Shown here piece after piece: positions 15,013-23,398 of a stretch of 30,187 bases of DNA. Every line of letters starts with the position of its first letter. The first letter of the stretch is position 1. The DNA lies in assembly GCA_050180745.1 (NCBI GenBank), contig JBFXDW010000009.1:1-30187 (forward strand). The letters run 5' to 3'. This DNA is from JBFXDW01 sp050180745. Its GTDB lineage: Bacteria > Pseudomonadota > Alphaproteobacteria > UBA9219. The notes under the pieces were generated by a model, which saw only the letters and a program-made list of their open reading frames with translations, searched no databases and was not told where the DNA came from. The position numbers and the translations under genes are program-made.

Positions 15013-16359
15013 TTACTCCTTCAACCGAATATCAATAAACGCATCACGACGAAGATCGCGCAAGAAGCCTCGCGAAATACGCTGCATTTTTTCAACACCT
15101 ATCGCTTGCCGGATCTCATCCTTATCAATGTTAAGCGGCGCGTCACGATCACACATATAAACCATCAAAACGGTTTTATTCGCAACAATGGGTTCACCCG
15201 CTTCACCCTCTTTTAAAGACTCAACCGTACTGGCCAGCCATGAGGGGACATCTCCTAGCATAAAAGTGCCTAAATCCTTCCATTTCCAGCCGTTGAACGA
15301 GGAAAGAGCTGTTTCCATAGCCTCACAAGTTTTGACTTCTGTTTTAATGCGAACAGCCTCATCCAAGAGAGCCTCGACCGTTTCATCATCGCTAGCCCGT
15401 TTAAAGACCTGTCCCAATGTTACTTTGATCTTCTCAGGATCACCAAAAGCAACAATCCGCTTATCGCGCAAGCCAATAATATGATATCCAGCCCCAGACC
15501 GAATAGGTTTGGAGATACTCGATGGCTCCATTCCTTGCAGCGCTTTATCTACTTCCGCCGCTAACTCTCCGGCACGAATCCAACCGATGTCACCTCCGGC
15601 TGAAGCGCCTGTCCCTTGAGAAAACTGCCGCGCAACGGAACTGAAAACAGCTCCCGCCGAGATTTGCTCGAATAACTTATTCGCAAAAGCTTTAACTTCT
15701 TCCTCGCTATTATCCTGATCTACGGCCAGAAAAATCTCGCTGACCAAATACTCCTGTTTGCCCGCATTGTCTTCTAGGCTTCTGACTGCAGCCTCAATCT
15801 CTTCGTCACTAACTTCTATGCGAGGCCGAATTTCACGCATAACGACTTGATTCCACGCCAGCGCTCCCTTGGTCTGATTATACATCGTTGAAAAAGGTAT
15901 GCCTTTAGAAGCCAATAGCGCCTTCATATCATCATTGGGCACCTTATTCTCTTGCGCAATATGAGCTATGGCCGCATTCACCTCAGCCTGAGGAACATGA
16001 GCGCCAATCTTCTTGGCTTCTTGCATAATAAGCTGCTCTTCAATCAACGCCCGTAGAACTTGCGGAAAGATTTTAGCCCGCGCCTCTGGCGTGTCGGGCA
16101 TGCCTGCCGCCATCAACGCCAAGGCCAATCGCGCCCGCACATCACCATGCGTAATCGCATCATCATTAACAACAACGGCAATGCCATCACGCAGCATCCC
16201 TTGTGGTGCTGGAGCCGCTTCTTTTTCCGGTTGCAGGAACGAGGAACTCCCTCCCATAGGCACACTGCCTATGCGCTGCGCATGCGCAGGCGCAACAGCC
16301 AAAAAGCCTGTCACAAAAAATACACACAAAGAAACGGCAAAAAATCGTGCTCTCATCAT
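15013..16359 (-). CDS. surA: SurA-type periplasmic chaperone / peptidyl-prolyl isomerase
   Basis: SurA escorts outer-membrane beta-barrel proteins through the periplasm. The 448-residue protein starts with a signal peptide (MMRARFFAVSLCVFFVTGFL..., cleavage near AHA|Q). It continues with a SurA N-terminal chaperone domain (about 50-190) with a MLRDGIAVVVNDDAIT beginning. A parvulin domain follows (about 200-300: FSSVARQFSQGTGASAGGDIGWI, then PIRSGAGYHIIGLRDKR), and then a C-terminal region. I chose the ATG at 16359, which overlaps the lptG stop as ATGA; an adjacent ATG at 16356 is equally placed for the GAGGA ribosome-binding site. In many relatives lptD sits between lptG and surA; here the two genes overlap directly. 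Confidence 0.93.
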   Translation of the reverse strand: MMRARFFAVSLCVFFVTGFLAVAPAHAQRIGSVPMGGSSSFLQPEKEAAPAPQGMLRDGIAVVVNDDAITHGDVRARLALALMAAGMPDTPEARAKIFPQVLRALIEEQLIMQEAKKIGAHVPQAEVNAAIAHIAQENKVPNDDMKALLASKGIPFSTMYNQTKGALAWNQVVMREIRPRIEVSDEEIEAAVRSLEDNAGKQEYLVSEIFLAVDQDNSEEEVKAFANKLFEQISAGAVFSSVARQFSQGTGASAGGDIGWIRAGELAAEVDKALQGMEPSSISKPIRSGAGYHIIGLRDKRIVAFGDPEKIKVTLGQVFKRASDDETVEALLDEAVRIKTEVKTCEAMETALSSFNGWKWKDLGTFMLGDVPSWLASTVESLKEGEAGEPIVANKTVLMVYMCDRDAPLNIDKDEIRQAIGVEKMQRISRGFLRDLRRDAFIDIRLKE

Positions 16360-17447
16360 CCGTCCTCTAAATACAACAACGTCGCCTGCCCCGCCAACAA
16401 CGAGACAACAGGAATAGCCCACGCCGCCAACACTATAGGCAGCGTATGATTAATACCGAGCGCTGTCACGACATTATTCAGCGAGAAAACAGCACTCCCC
16501 ACCAAAACACCCAGCATCATCGCGTTAAGGATACCCCCATGACGATGCAGGCGCAAAGAGAAAGCCGCTGCGAAAAGAACCATAGCACACAAAAGCAAAG
16601 GCATAGCCAGCAATACATGAAATCTCATTTTATGACGCACAGGCGGCAGGCCTATCTCCTTGAGCGCGCGAATAAAGTTTGGCAACTGCCAGAACGAGAT
16701 CGTCTCAGGCGAGGCCATGCTGTCCTGAATTTTCTCATACGTCAACGAGGTTTTAAGCGCAAAGAAGGGTAAATGCTCCGGCTCTTTTTCCTCAGCATTA
16801 AACCATGCATTCTCAATTGCCCAATGATCACCTTTCAATACCGCATGCGGCGCATCAATACGCCCCAGATACTGATCCTTTTTGTCGTAAACAAAAACAA
16901 TCAGCGGCGTAAGGGTCAAAGGATCCATTGATACCTTATCAGCATGCAACAAATACCGACGATCGCCCTCTTCCTGCCGCAACCAAAGCCCAGCCCCTGT
17001 TAGCTCTAATGACGGACCATGCTTAAAATAATCGAATTCGAGCGTCTTATATCGCGCTGTCATCGTTGCTCCCACTGGATTTACGAGCGCCGTATTAATT
17101 CCTCCTAAAACAAGCGTAATCAAAAGGGCAGGAGCTAAAAACTGCCACACCGACACGCCCGCTGCACGCGCAATGACAAGCTCCTGACTACGCGTCAATT
17201 TCCAGAATGTAAACATACCCGAGAACAGGACCACAAAGGGCAAAACCTTTTCCACCGTATCAGGCAGCTTATAAGCCCCCATCCGCAACACAAGGCTCAA
17301 GGAAATCACGTCCACATCCGCCGCACGACGCATCAGCTCAGCTACTTCAAAAAGATAGATAATTCCCGCCAGCCCAAAAAGAAACGAGAAAAACCACACC
17401 AAATACTGACGACCCAAATAACGGAAAAGCGTAAGGCTATCAATCAT
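16356..17447 (-). CDS. lptG: LPS export ABC transporter permease LptG
   Basis: LptG pairs with LptF to extract lipopolysaccharide from the inner membrane, powered by LptB. The 363-residue protein has the YjgP/YjgQ layout: two or three N-terminal helices, a large periplasmic beta-jellyroll domain (about 130-260) and three C-terminal helices. The segment KLTRSQELVIARAAGVSVWQFL (about 83-104) is the conserved coupling region facing LptB. The start overlaps the lptF stop by ATGA (17444-17447) and the stop overlaps the surA start. I assign LptG rather than LptF by its second position in the pair and by the TVEKVLPFVVLFSG segment. Confidence 0.93.
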   Translation of the reverse strand: MIDSLTLFRYLGRQYLVWFFSFLFGLAGIIYLFEVAELMRRAADVDVISLSLVLRMGAYKLPDTVEKVLPFVVLFSGMFTFWKLTRSQELVIARAAGVSVWQFLAPALLITLVLGGINTALVNPVGATMTARYKTLEFDYFKHGPSLELTGAGLWLRQEEGDRRYLLHADKVSMDPLTLTPLIVFVYDKKDQYLGRIDAPHAVLKGDHWAIENAWFNAEEKEPEHLPFFALKTSLTYEKIQDSMASPETISFWQLPNFIRALKEIGLPPVRHKMRFHVLLAMPLLLCAMVLFAAAFSLRLHRHGGILNAMMLGVLVGSAVFSLNNVVTALGINHTLPIVLAAWAIPVVSLLAGQATLLYLEDG

Positions 17448-18589
17448 AACAGCTCCTCGTTCTTAGACAGAAGAGTCCGCAACCGTCGGAAAAAAGAATT
17501 TCTGACATCCAATAACAACAAGCAGATAGGTACAGGCGCCAAAACAACAATATATAAAAGGGGGACCATAAATTCGTATTTTGCGACCTGATTCACAAGA
17601 CCAATCATAAGAGCTTGCATGATCACAATAGCTCCCCCCGCAATAAGAACACGCCGCGTCATGCCACGACGATTAAAGTCACCAATGATGATGACCGTTA
17701 CAGCAATCAACGCAAAGGAAAAAGACAATAACGGCCCCCCCAGACGCTGGTGAAGCTCTGCCCGCAATTTTCCAGCTTTATGTGGCACAGACGGGTCCTC
17801 TCCATGACGCGCCGCCCATAATCTTCCAATCCGCATCTCCCGTGGCGAGACGGCGCGCTCATTATCGTCATTTTTAAGAAGGTGAAGATCAAGAACATAA
17901 CGGGTAAAGGCAAGCTCTTGCAAATGGCCCGTTTCAACATCAAGCTTTTGTCGTCTGCCGTTGAAAACAACAACCTGCGGCTCATCATTCTCGATCGTCA
18001 TAAGGCCACTTTCTGCCATGATCGTAACCGGCAGTCGGGGGTCTCTTACATCGTGAACCAGAATATCTTTCATCCCCCCGCCAGGAGAACGTGAGCGCGC
18101 ATAAAAAGTCAGCCCCTCGGCCAAATCATTAAACGTGCCGGGTTTAATCATATAAGCTGAGTAGTCATCTCGCACTTTATACTGGAGCGCCACCAACGCA
18201 CGATTAGCCGCAGGCGTGACCCATAGAGTTAGTCCATAATCAAACATGACGACGAGCAGCCCCATCATAAGCGCAGGATAAGCCATCCGCAGAGGGCTAA
18301 GCCCCGTAGCACGCATAACAACCAGCTCACTATCAATAGCAAATTTGTGATAGATAAAAAGAACTGCAATCCCAAAGCTGATCGGGACAATCAGCGGCAG
18401 AAAAGTTGGCACCATCAGGCCCATCAACCGAAAAAAAACAAGAATTGTGCTTGAATTGTCGATAACAAAAGAGAGCAACCGAAAAGACTGCGTAAACAAG
18501 ACAACAAAGCTCACCGCCATCGCTGCAAAGAGGAAGGTCACGAAGATTTGCTTGAACAAATAAAAGTTAAGTTTCCTGATGAGTATCAT
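17444..18589 (-). CDS. lptF: LPS export ABC transporter permease LptF
   Basis: LptF is the partner of LptG in lipopolysaccharide transport. The 381-residue protein has the same layout: N-terminal helices (about 12-120), the conserved FAIDSELVVMRATGLSPLRMAYPAL coupling helix (about 82-106), a periplasmic domain (about 130-290) and C-terminal helices ending in a basic tail. The ATG at 18589 lacks a Shine-Dalgarno sequence. The minus-strand leader is three repeats of GACCCCT directly before ACA-ATG, so initiation may not rely on anti-SD pairing. It heads the lptF-lptG-surA overlapping set; a DUF2066 gene lies 66 bp upstream. Confidence 0.93.
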   Translation of the reverse strand: MILIRKLNFYLFKQIFVTFLFAAMAVSFVVLFTQSFRLLSFVIDNSSTILVFFRLMGLMVPTFLPLIVPISFGIAVLFIYHKFAIDSELVVMRATGLSPLRMAYPALMMGLLVVMFDYGLTLWVTPAANRALVALQYKVRDDYSAYMIKPGTFNDLAEGLTFYARSRSPGGGMKDILVHDVRDPRLPVTIMAESGLMTIENDEPQVVVFNGRRQKLDVETGHLQELAFTRYVLDLHLLKNDDNERAVSPREMRIGRLWAARHGEDPSVPHKAGKLRAELHQRLGGPLLSFSFALIAVTVIIIGDFNRRGMTRRVLIAGGAIVIMQALMIGLVNQVAKYEFMVPLLYIVVLAPVPICLLLLDVRNSFFRRLRTLLSKNEELL

Positions 18590-18592
18590 TGT

Positions 18593-18613
18593 AGGGGTCA
18601 GGGGTCAGGGGTC
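18593..18613 (+). repeat. Heptamer array, 3 exact AGGGGTC units, directly upstream of the lptF start
   Basis: Three identical units are followed by AGGGTTG. The array begins 3 nt from the lptF start codon, on the antisense side. It is a sequence variant of the AGGATTC family, in the same relative position as the arrays before rsmA and fmt. Confidence 0.8.
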
Positions 18614-18655
18614 AGGGTTGGGAACATATATAACCGATTAATTTACACACATCAC

Positions 18656-19819
18656 TCATTCCATCTTAATCTCCCACTGGCCTGCATCAACTTCTCCTAA
18701 TTCTAAGTCATGTTCCTCAAGCGCTTTTTTAAGGGAAGGAATATCTCCCTTAAAAGCAAGCTCGATATGAACTTTTCCACGGGTCATGGTCACAACTGTG
18801 CTCCGCGCCACTTCCGGTGTTTGACTTAAAAGACCTTGGATATGCGTCCACGCTGCCAGATCTGGAACACGGACCGTCACAGGCATCGTCAAAACAGGCC
18901 CTATAGCCAAAGTTTCTTTAGTCCTCCGCTTCCACCGTTCAGTTAAATCATCAATCACTTTCTGGGCGCCGCCTTTCAAAATAGCATGCACCATAGACGC
19001 TGCCTCTTCCTTGGCGTGATCGACATCTCCATCGATAACCCGCAAAGCCAAATCGTCCTGCGAGAGAAGGAGATCAAATGCCGCTCCCATTTCTTTACCT
19101 GTCATGTCATAGACGGTAGCTTTTATTTCTGCTTTTTCTAAAGCGCCCGTCGCATCAAACATAGCATCTAAAAGAGCCACAACGACGCCGCTGGCCTCAT
19201 ATTTCTCGACAACTTTCTGAAGCCGATCCGGATCACCACTCAATGCTTCTTTTGTGCTGATGATAGCAATGTCCTCCAAATCGCCTTGAGGAACAATAAG
19301 CGGCACTAAATTAGTTGCCTTGGAAGCCTCCAACCACGCTTCATTCCAAGGGGTCCGCTCTTCCCACAAAACATCTCGCGTTGGAACATGCATCACAGGC
19401 AGAATGACAACGGGCCTCGATTGCGTAGCTGTATAATCCCTCCCTTGCTTATCAAGCAGCGCCCGCACAGACACAGGACGGAATTGAACCGTAAAGGTGC
19501 CCTCATAGCGACCGGGGCTAACATGCTCTTTTTGAAGATCAAAAGCCTGAACAAGCGCCCCTACCGTCTCATCGCTCAATCCTTCTGAAGCCCCTTCTGC
19601 CCCCAGTCTCTTAACCAATAAACTTAAAGCCTGATGTTGGGCCTGAATAATGGCCTCATCCCGCGCCTGAGCCGCGCTCGGAGCCGTCATCACAGCCCTA
19701 ACATCTTCCACGCGATAGAGCGCCAGATCAGCCTGAGCCCACGCCGGAGACATAAAAAAAAGGGAAACTAGCCCCATAAGGAAAGAAAGGCATATAAGGC
19801 GCATTGCAAACCTGCTCAT
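18656..19819 (-). CDS. DUF2066-like exported protein of unknown function
   Basis: The protein is 387 residues with a signal peptide (from the inner Met, MRLICLSFLMGLVSLFFM..., cleavage near AWA|Q). Residues about 30-135 (LALYRVEDVRAVM, AQARDEAIIQAQHQALSLLVKRLG, GRYEGTFTVQFRPVSVRALL) match what I know of the DUF2066 family, which is common in Alphaproteobacteria near the AI-2E permease, hdaA and purM genes. The C-terminal region ends in two short helical/beta blocks. The start is uncertain between 19819 and 19804; the latter removes five residues and gives a compact signal peptide. The gene is divergent from purM, with 71 bp between the longer start and purM. Confidence 0.72.
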   Translation of the reverse strand: MSRFAMRLICLSFLMGLVSLFFMSPAWAQADLALYRVEDVRAVMTAPSAAQARDEAIIQAQHQALSLLVKRLGAEGASEGLSDETVGALVQAFDLQKEHVSPGRYEGTFTVQFRPVSVRALLDKQGRDYTATQSRPVVILPVMHVPTRDVLWEERTPWNEAWLEASKATNLVPLIVPQGDLEDIAIISTKEALSGDPDRLQKVVEKYEASGVVVALLDAMFDATGALEKAEIKATVYDMTGKEMGAAFDLLLSQDDLALRVIDGDVDHAKEEAASMVHAILKGGAQKVIDDLTERWKRRTKETLAIGPVLTMPVTVRVPDLAAWTHIQGLLSQTPEVARSTVVTMTRGKVHIELAFKGDIPSLKKALEEHDLELGEVDAGQWEIKME

Positions 19820-19890
19820 TTTCGTTATTCTATGCTAGACGATTATGTCCAACATTTGTGTTTTACAGACTATTCTCTTACGCGGCAAGA

Positions 19891-20964
19891 ATGACAACAG
19901 ATAAAAAGAAAGATGCCTACGCTGAAGCGGGGGTTGATATTGATGCAGGAAATGCGCTCGTAGAAGCCATTAAGCCTTTGGCACGCGCAACCTCCCGTAT
20001 AGGCGCAGACGTGGATCTGGGCGGCTTTGGCGGTCTTTTTGACCTGAAAGCTACTGGATTTAAGGACCCCGTACTGGTCAGTTCTACCGATGGGGTAGGC
20101 ACCAAACTGCGAATCGCCATCGAAAGCGGCAAGCACGACACGGTCGGGATAGACCTTGTGGCTATGTGTGTAAATGACCTTATCGTAGCTGGGGCTGAAC
20201 CTTTGTTTTTCCTCGATTATTTTGCTACAGCCAAGCTTGATGTCGAAACCGCCCGCAGCGTCATCAGCGGCATTGCCGCGGGCTGCAAACAGGCAGGATG
20301 CGCTCTAATCGGCGGGGAAACAGCCGAAATGCCCAGCATGTACGAGGGTGCCGATTACGATCTAGCGGGCTTTGCCGTCGGCGCTGTTGAAAGAGAGCAT
20401 ATTCTTCCGCGCAAAGACATCCAACAAGGTGATGTTGTGCTAGGTCTAGCATCCAATGGAGCTCATTCCAACGGCTTTTCCCTCATCCGCAAACTTGTTA
20501 CCGAGCAAAATCTGGCATGGGACGACCCTGCACCGTTTGATTCGTCTCGGAGCGTCGCTGCGGCACTCTTGGAGCCAACACGCATTTACGTCAAACCCAT
20601 GCTGGCTGCGATTCGCTCTGGTCATGTTAAAGCTATGGCTCATATCACAGGCGGGGGACTGCTCGAAAACCTGCCGCGTGTTCTGCCTGAAGGCTTGGGC
20701 GCATGGCTGTCGGCAGCAAACTGGGAGGTTCCGTCCATCTTTAAATGGCTGGCACAAAGTGGAGCTATCTGCGGCACAGACATGGCGCGCACATTTAACT
20801 GCGGAATTGGCATGGCCGTCATTGTTGACGCAGATAAAGCCGATGAGGTCTCTCAAATTCTAACCGATGCGGGAGAGCGCGTTTATCGCATTGGAGAGAT
20901 CGAAGAGAATAAATCCTCAAGCCGCGTAACGCTTGAAGGATTGGGCGCGAATTGGAAGTGCTGA
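19891..20964 (+). CDS. purM: Phosphoribosylformylglycinamidine cyclo-ligase (AIR synthetase)
   Basis: PurM closes the imidazole ring of purines, using ATP. The 357-residue protein begins MTTDKKKDAYAEAGVDIDAG; this ATG was chosen because the upstream extension is unrelated to the family and encodes a Phe/Arg/Tyr-rich stretch. Landmarks are STDGVGTKLRIA (about 71-82), the substrate/ATP region GIDLVAMCVNDLIVAGAEPLFFLDY, GGETAEMPSMY and the C-terminal ITGGGLLENLPRVLP. Only 4 nt separate its stop from the purN start, a classic purM-purN pair. It is transcribed divergently from the DUF2066 gene. Confidence 0.97.
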   Translation: MTTDKKKDAYAEAGVDIDAGNALVEAIKPLARATSRIGADVDLGGFGGLFDLKATGFKDPVLVSSTDGVGTKLRIAIESGKHDTVGIDLVAMCVNDLIVAGAEPLFFLDYFATAKLDVETARSVISGIAAGCKQAGCALIGGETAEMPSMYEGADYDLAGFAVGAVEREHILPRKDIQQGDVVLGLASNGAHSNGFSLIRKLVTEQNLAWDDPAPFDSSRSVAAALLEPTRIYVKPMLAAIRSGHVKAMAHITGGGLLENLPRVLPEGLGAWLSAANWEVPSIFKWLAQSGAICGTDMARTFNCGIGMAVIVDADKADEVSQILTDAGERVYRIGEIEENKSSSRVTLEGLGANWKC

Positions 20965-20968
20965 GAAC

Positions 20969-21640
20969 ATGACGTCAAAACTCAAAACAGCCATTCTCAT
21001 TTCAGGGCGAGGCAGCAATATGCAAGCGCTCGTCAGCGCCGCTCAGGAAAGTGATTTTCCAGCGGAAATTGTTACGGTAATCGCGAACGATCCCGCCGCC
21101 GCAGGCCTCACATGGGCCTCTGAACAAGGCATCTCGACAGATGTCGTGAACCATAAAGAATTTGGCTCTGACCGTCAGGCTTTTGAAAAAGCGTTACATG
21201 AAAAGATTCTACCAACAGGTGCCCAGCTTGTTTGCCTAGCCGGATTCATGAGGCTCCTAACCCCATGGTTTGTCGAACAATGGAAGGATCGGCTCGTCAA
21301 CATCCATCCCTCGTTATTGCCCTCATTTCCCGGCATTCACGTCCATGAAAAAGCGATAGAATACGGCGTACAGTTTTCAGGCTGCACAGTCCATTATGTC
21401 CGCGCCGAAATGGATCACGGTCCCATCATCGTTCAAGCAGCAGTACCAGTCAAAGCGGATGATACGAGCGACACACTTGCCGCACGGGTTCTGGAATCAG
21501 AACACAAGATTTATCCCCAAGCCCTGCGCTGGATTGCAGAAAATCGCGTGAATGTAATTAATGAGAAATGCTTTATTACAGACACAGACATCCCAAACAG
21601 CATGATGTGTCCAGTGGAAAGCCAAGAAGGGCGCAGTTAA
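20969..21640 (+). CDS. purN: Phosphoribosylglycinamide formyltransferase
   Basis: PurN formylates GAR using 10-formyl-tetrahydrofolate. The 223-residue protein has the phosphate-binding loop GRGSN (13-17) and the catalytic residues Asn111 and His113 in VNIHPSLLPSFPG. Asp149 lies in EMDHGPIIVQ; the usual family wording is ELDxGPII. The C-terminus extends about 15-20 residues beyond the common end (NSMMCPVESQEGRS). The ATG at 20969 follows the purM stop by 4 nt; the frame opens further upstream within purM but without family sequence. A hypothetical gene of different composition follows. Confidence 0.95.
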   Translation: MTSKLKTAILISGRGSNMQALVSAAQESDFPAEIVTVIANDPAAAGLTWASEQGISTDVVNHKEFGSDRQAFEKALHEKILPTGAQLVCLAGFMRLLTPWFVEQWKDRLVNIHPSLLPSFPGIHVHEKAIEYGVQFSGCTVHYVRAEMDHGPIIVQAAVPVKADDTSDTLAARVLESEHKIYPQALRWIAENRVNVINEKCFITDTDIPNSMMCPVESQEGRS

Positions 21641-21753
21641 CTATTTGTTTTTTACATGAAAATAAATGAAACAGCTGATTTTAGCCACCTTCTTCTGTAT
21701 ACTAACACAAGTATTTTTAACCAAAATCAATTTTTTATTAAGGACTTTGTACA

Positions 21754-22590
21754 ATGAACTCTCTCCAATTTCAGCAATTAGCTCCCCCTCCCTCCAAAAA
21801 CAAATTGGGTCCTCTTTTCGCTCGGGCCTCAGGGTTTTTTACGCGCGAACCGGAAAGCGTTGGAAAGCTTAGACAACAAGTAACAAACTGGATTATTGGC
21901 GCAAAGAAAAAGGCCATCACCTCTGTGCACGATCTTGGAATTGAAATGGTCCCTATGGGATTAAGTTCTGCACCCGACACTCATACCTACTTATTATCAA
22001 CTGCACATTATGCAAGGGACTTAGAAGAAGGCTCTCCCAAACATCAAGAAATACTTCAGTTGATGAATAATGGGCTTAAAGGCCTTACACTTTATAGCCT
22101 ATTTATAGGACAAGATAAAACAAAGCTTATGGCCTACAACGGAATTATAACAGCCTGCGGATGGCTACTTTCAACAGACGAAAAAGGTAATGGCCTCTGC
22201 ATAACACCAGAATCTCAAATCGAAGACATGGTCTGTACCCACTGTTCAGATGCCTTTTCACAAATCTATGAACAAAAAAAGAAAGATGGGTACGACTTAC
22301 ACATGCAATATCTATTCAGAATAGTCGGAGAATACGCATCGCCTTCAGTCGCATACACCGACAAAATGAAGGATACTATTACCAACGTATTTAAAAAAAT
22401 ATATAGGGACATGGATTCTACAGAACGCCTTGAGTTAAAAAAAACGCTGAATCTATTTTATGATTCTAAATCTGATTTTGCATCCAGAATGAATAACCTT
22501 ATGAACACAATCGAAACCTACGAACAAGCCTCTTCCCAAAGCAAAAGAAAAAGACCTTCTCCCTCCCTCAGCACCCTGAAGCAATCATAA
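21754..22590 (+). CDS. Hypothetical protein, AT-rich, no recognised family
   Basis: I do not recognise this 278-residue protein. It has an AAGGA Shine-Dalgarno sequence 9 nt before the ATG, and coding-type sequence throughout, so it is likely expressed. The N-terminal 30 residues are Pro/Leu/Phe-rich (LAPPPSKNKLGPLFARASGFF) and not a signal peptide. Residues about 35-235 look mostly helical. There is one CxxC (VCTHCSDAF, about 159-167), too little to call a zinc site. The C-terminus is basic and Ser/Pro-rich (QSKRKRPSPSLSTLKQS). Sample lines of the gene are near one third G+C, clearly lower than purN and xthA on either side, a sign of recent acquisition or a fast-evolving lineage-specific gene. 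It is convergent with xthA. Confidence 0.7.
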   Translation: MNSLQFQQLAPPPSKNKLGPLFARASGFFTREPESVGKLRQQVTNWIIGAKKKAITSVHDLGIEMVPMGLSSAPDTHTYLLSTAHYARDLEEGSPKHQEILQLMNNGLKGLTLYSLFIGQDKTKLMAYNGIITACGWLLSTDEKGNGLCITPESQIEDMVCTHCSDAFSQIYEQKKKDGYDLHMQYLFRIVGEYASPSVAYTDKMKDTITNVFKKIYRDMDSTERLELKKTLNLFYDSKSDFASRMNNLMNTIETYEQASSQSKRKRPSPSLSTLKQS

Positions 22591-22607
22591 TAAGGTCCGG
22601 TTGAAAA

Positions 22608-23369
22608 CTAAATCTCCATCACCACGGGTGTGTGATCGGAAGGTTTGTCCCATCCGCGCGGAGTACGGTCAAAATAGCATTTCTCTAGACGATCTGCTAT
22701 TTCCGGAGAGAGCAGAAAATGGTCAATTCGCAGGCCTTCATCCCGTTGCCATGCGCCATTTTGATAAGCCCAGAAACTAAACGCAGTCTCTTCAGGATGA
22801 AGCGCACGAAAAGCATCCCGCACACCAAGATGCAAAATCTCGCGCCACGCAGCGCGAGTTTGCGGCAGGAAAAGAGCATCTTTCTCCCACCCTTTAGGGT
22901 CAAAAACATCGCGCTCTTCTGGAATTACATTAAAATCCCCCCCCATAATAAATGGCATTTCGGAAACCAAAAGAGTCTTAATGTATCGCTTTAATTTCGA
23001 CATCCAATCTATTTTATACTCATACTTTTCTGTGCCTACGGGATTACCGTTGGGCGCATAAACGGAGGCTACGCGCACGCCCTGAATAAGAGCCTCCAGA
23101 TAACGCGCCTGACCGTTTTCGTCTTCGGGAAGGCCCCTATGGACCTCTTGAAGCGGGTAACGGGAGAGAATCGCCACGCCGTTATAGGATTTCTGCCCCC
23201 AGACAGCCGTTTTATAGCCCATAGACTCAACCTCTAGGCGGGGGAAATCCTCATCCATACACTTCAATTCTTGCAAAAGAAGCACATCAGGCTGAGCCTC
23301 ACTCAGCCATTTCAGCAAAAGAGGCAACCTTGCCCGCACAGAATTGACATTCCAACTCGCAATAATCAT
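22608..23369 (-). CDS. xthA: Exodeoxyribonuclease III (AP endonuclease)
   Basis: XthA cleaves DNA at abasic sites and trims 3' ends in base-excision repair. The 253-residue protein starts MIIASWNVNSVRARL, the usual beginning, with metal and catalytic residues Asn7, Glu34 (LLQELKC), Asp145 and Asn147 (GGDFNVIP), Asp216 (LRIDHFLL) and the terminal SDHTPVV with Asp245-His246. The start at 23369 was chosen because the in-frame extension runs into the palindromic repeat and lacks family similarity. It is divergent from dgt, with a 208-bp shared upstream region mostly filled by that palindrome. Confidence 0.96.
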   Translation of the reverse strand: MIIASWNVNSVRARLPLLLKWLSEAQPDVLLLQELKCMDEDFPRLEVESMGYKTAVWGQKSYNGVAILSRYPLQEVHRGLPEDENGQARYLEALIQGVRVASVYAPNGNPVGTEKYEYKIDWMSKLKRYIKTLLVSEMPFIMGGDFNVIPEERDVFDPKGWEKDALFLPQTRAAWREILHLGVRDAFRALHPEETAFSFWAYQNGAWQRDEGLRIDHFLLSPEIADRLEKCYFDRTPRGWDKPSDHTPVVMEI

Positions 23370-23398
23370 CCTTTTTCCAATGCTCCGTTTTACACCAG

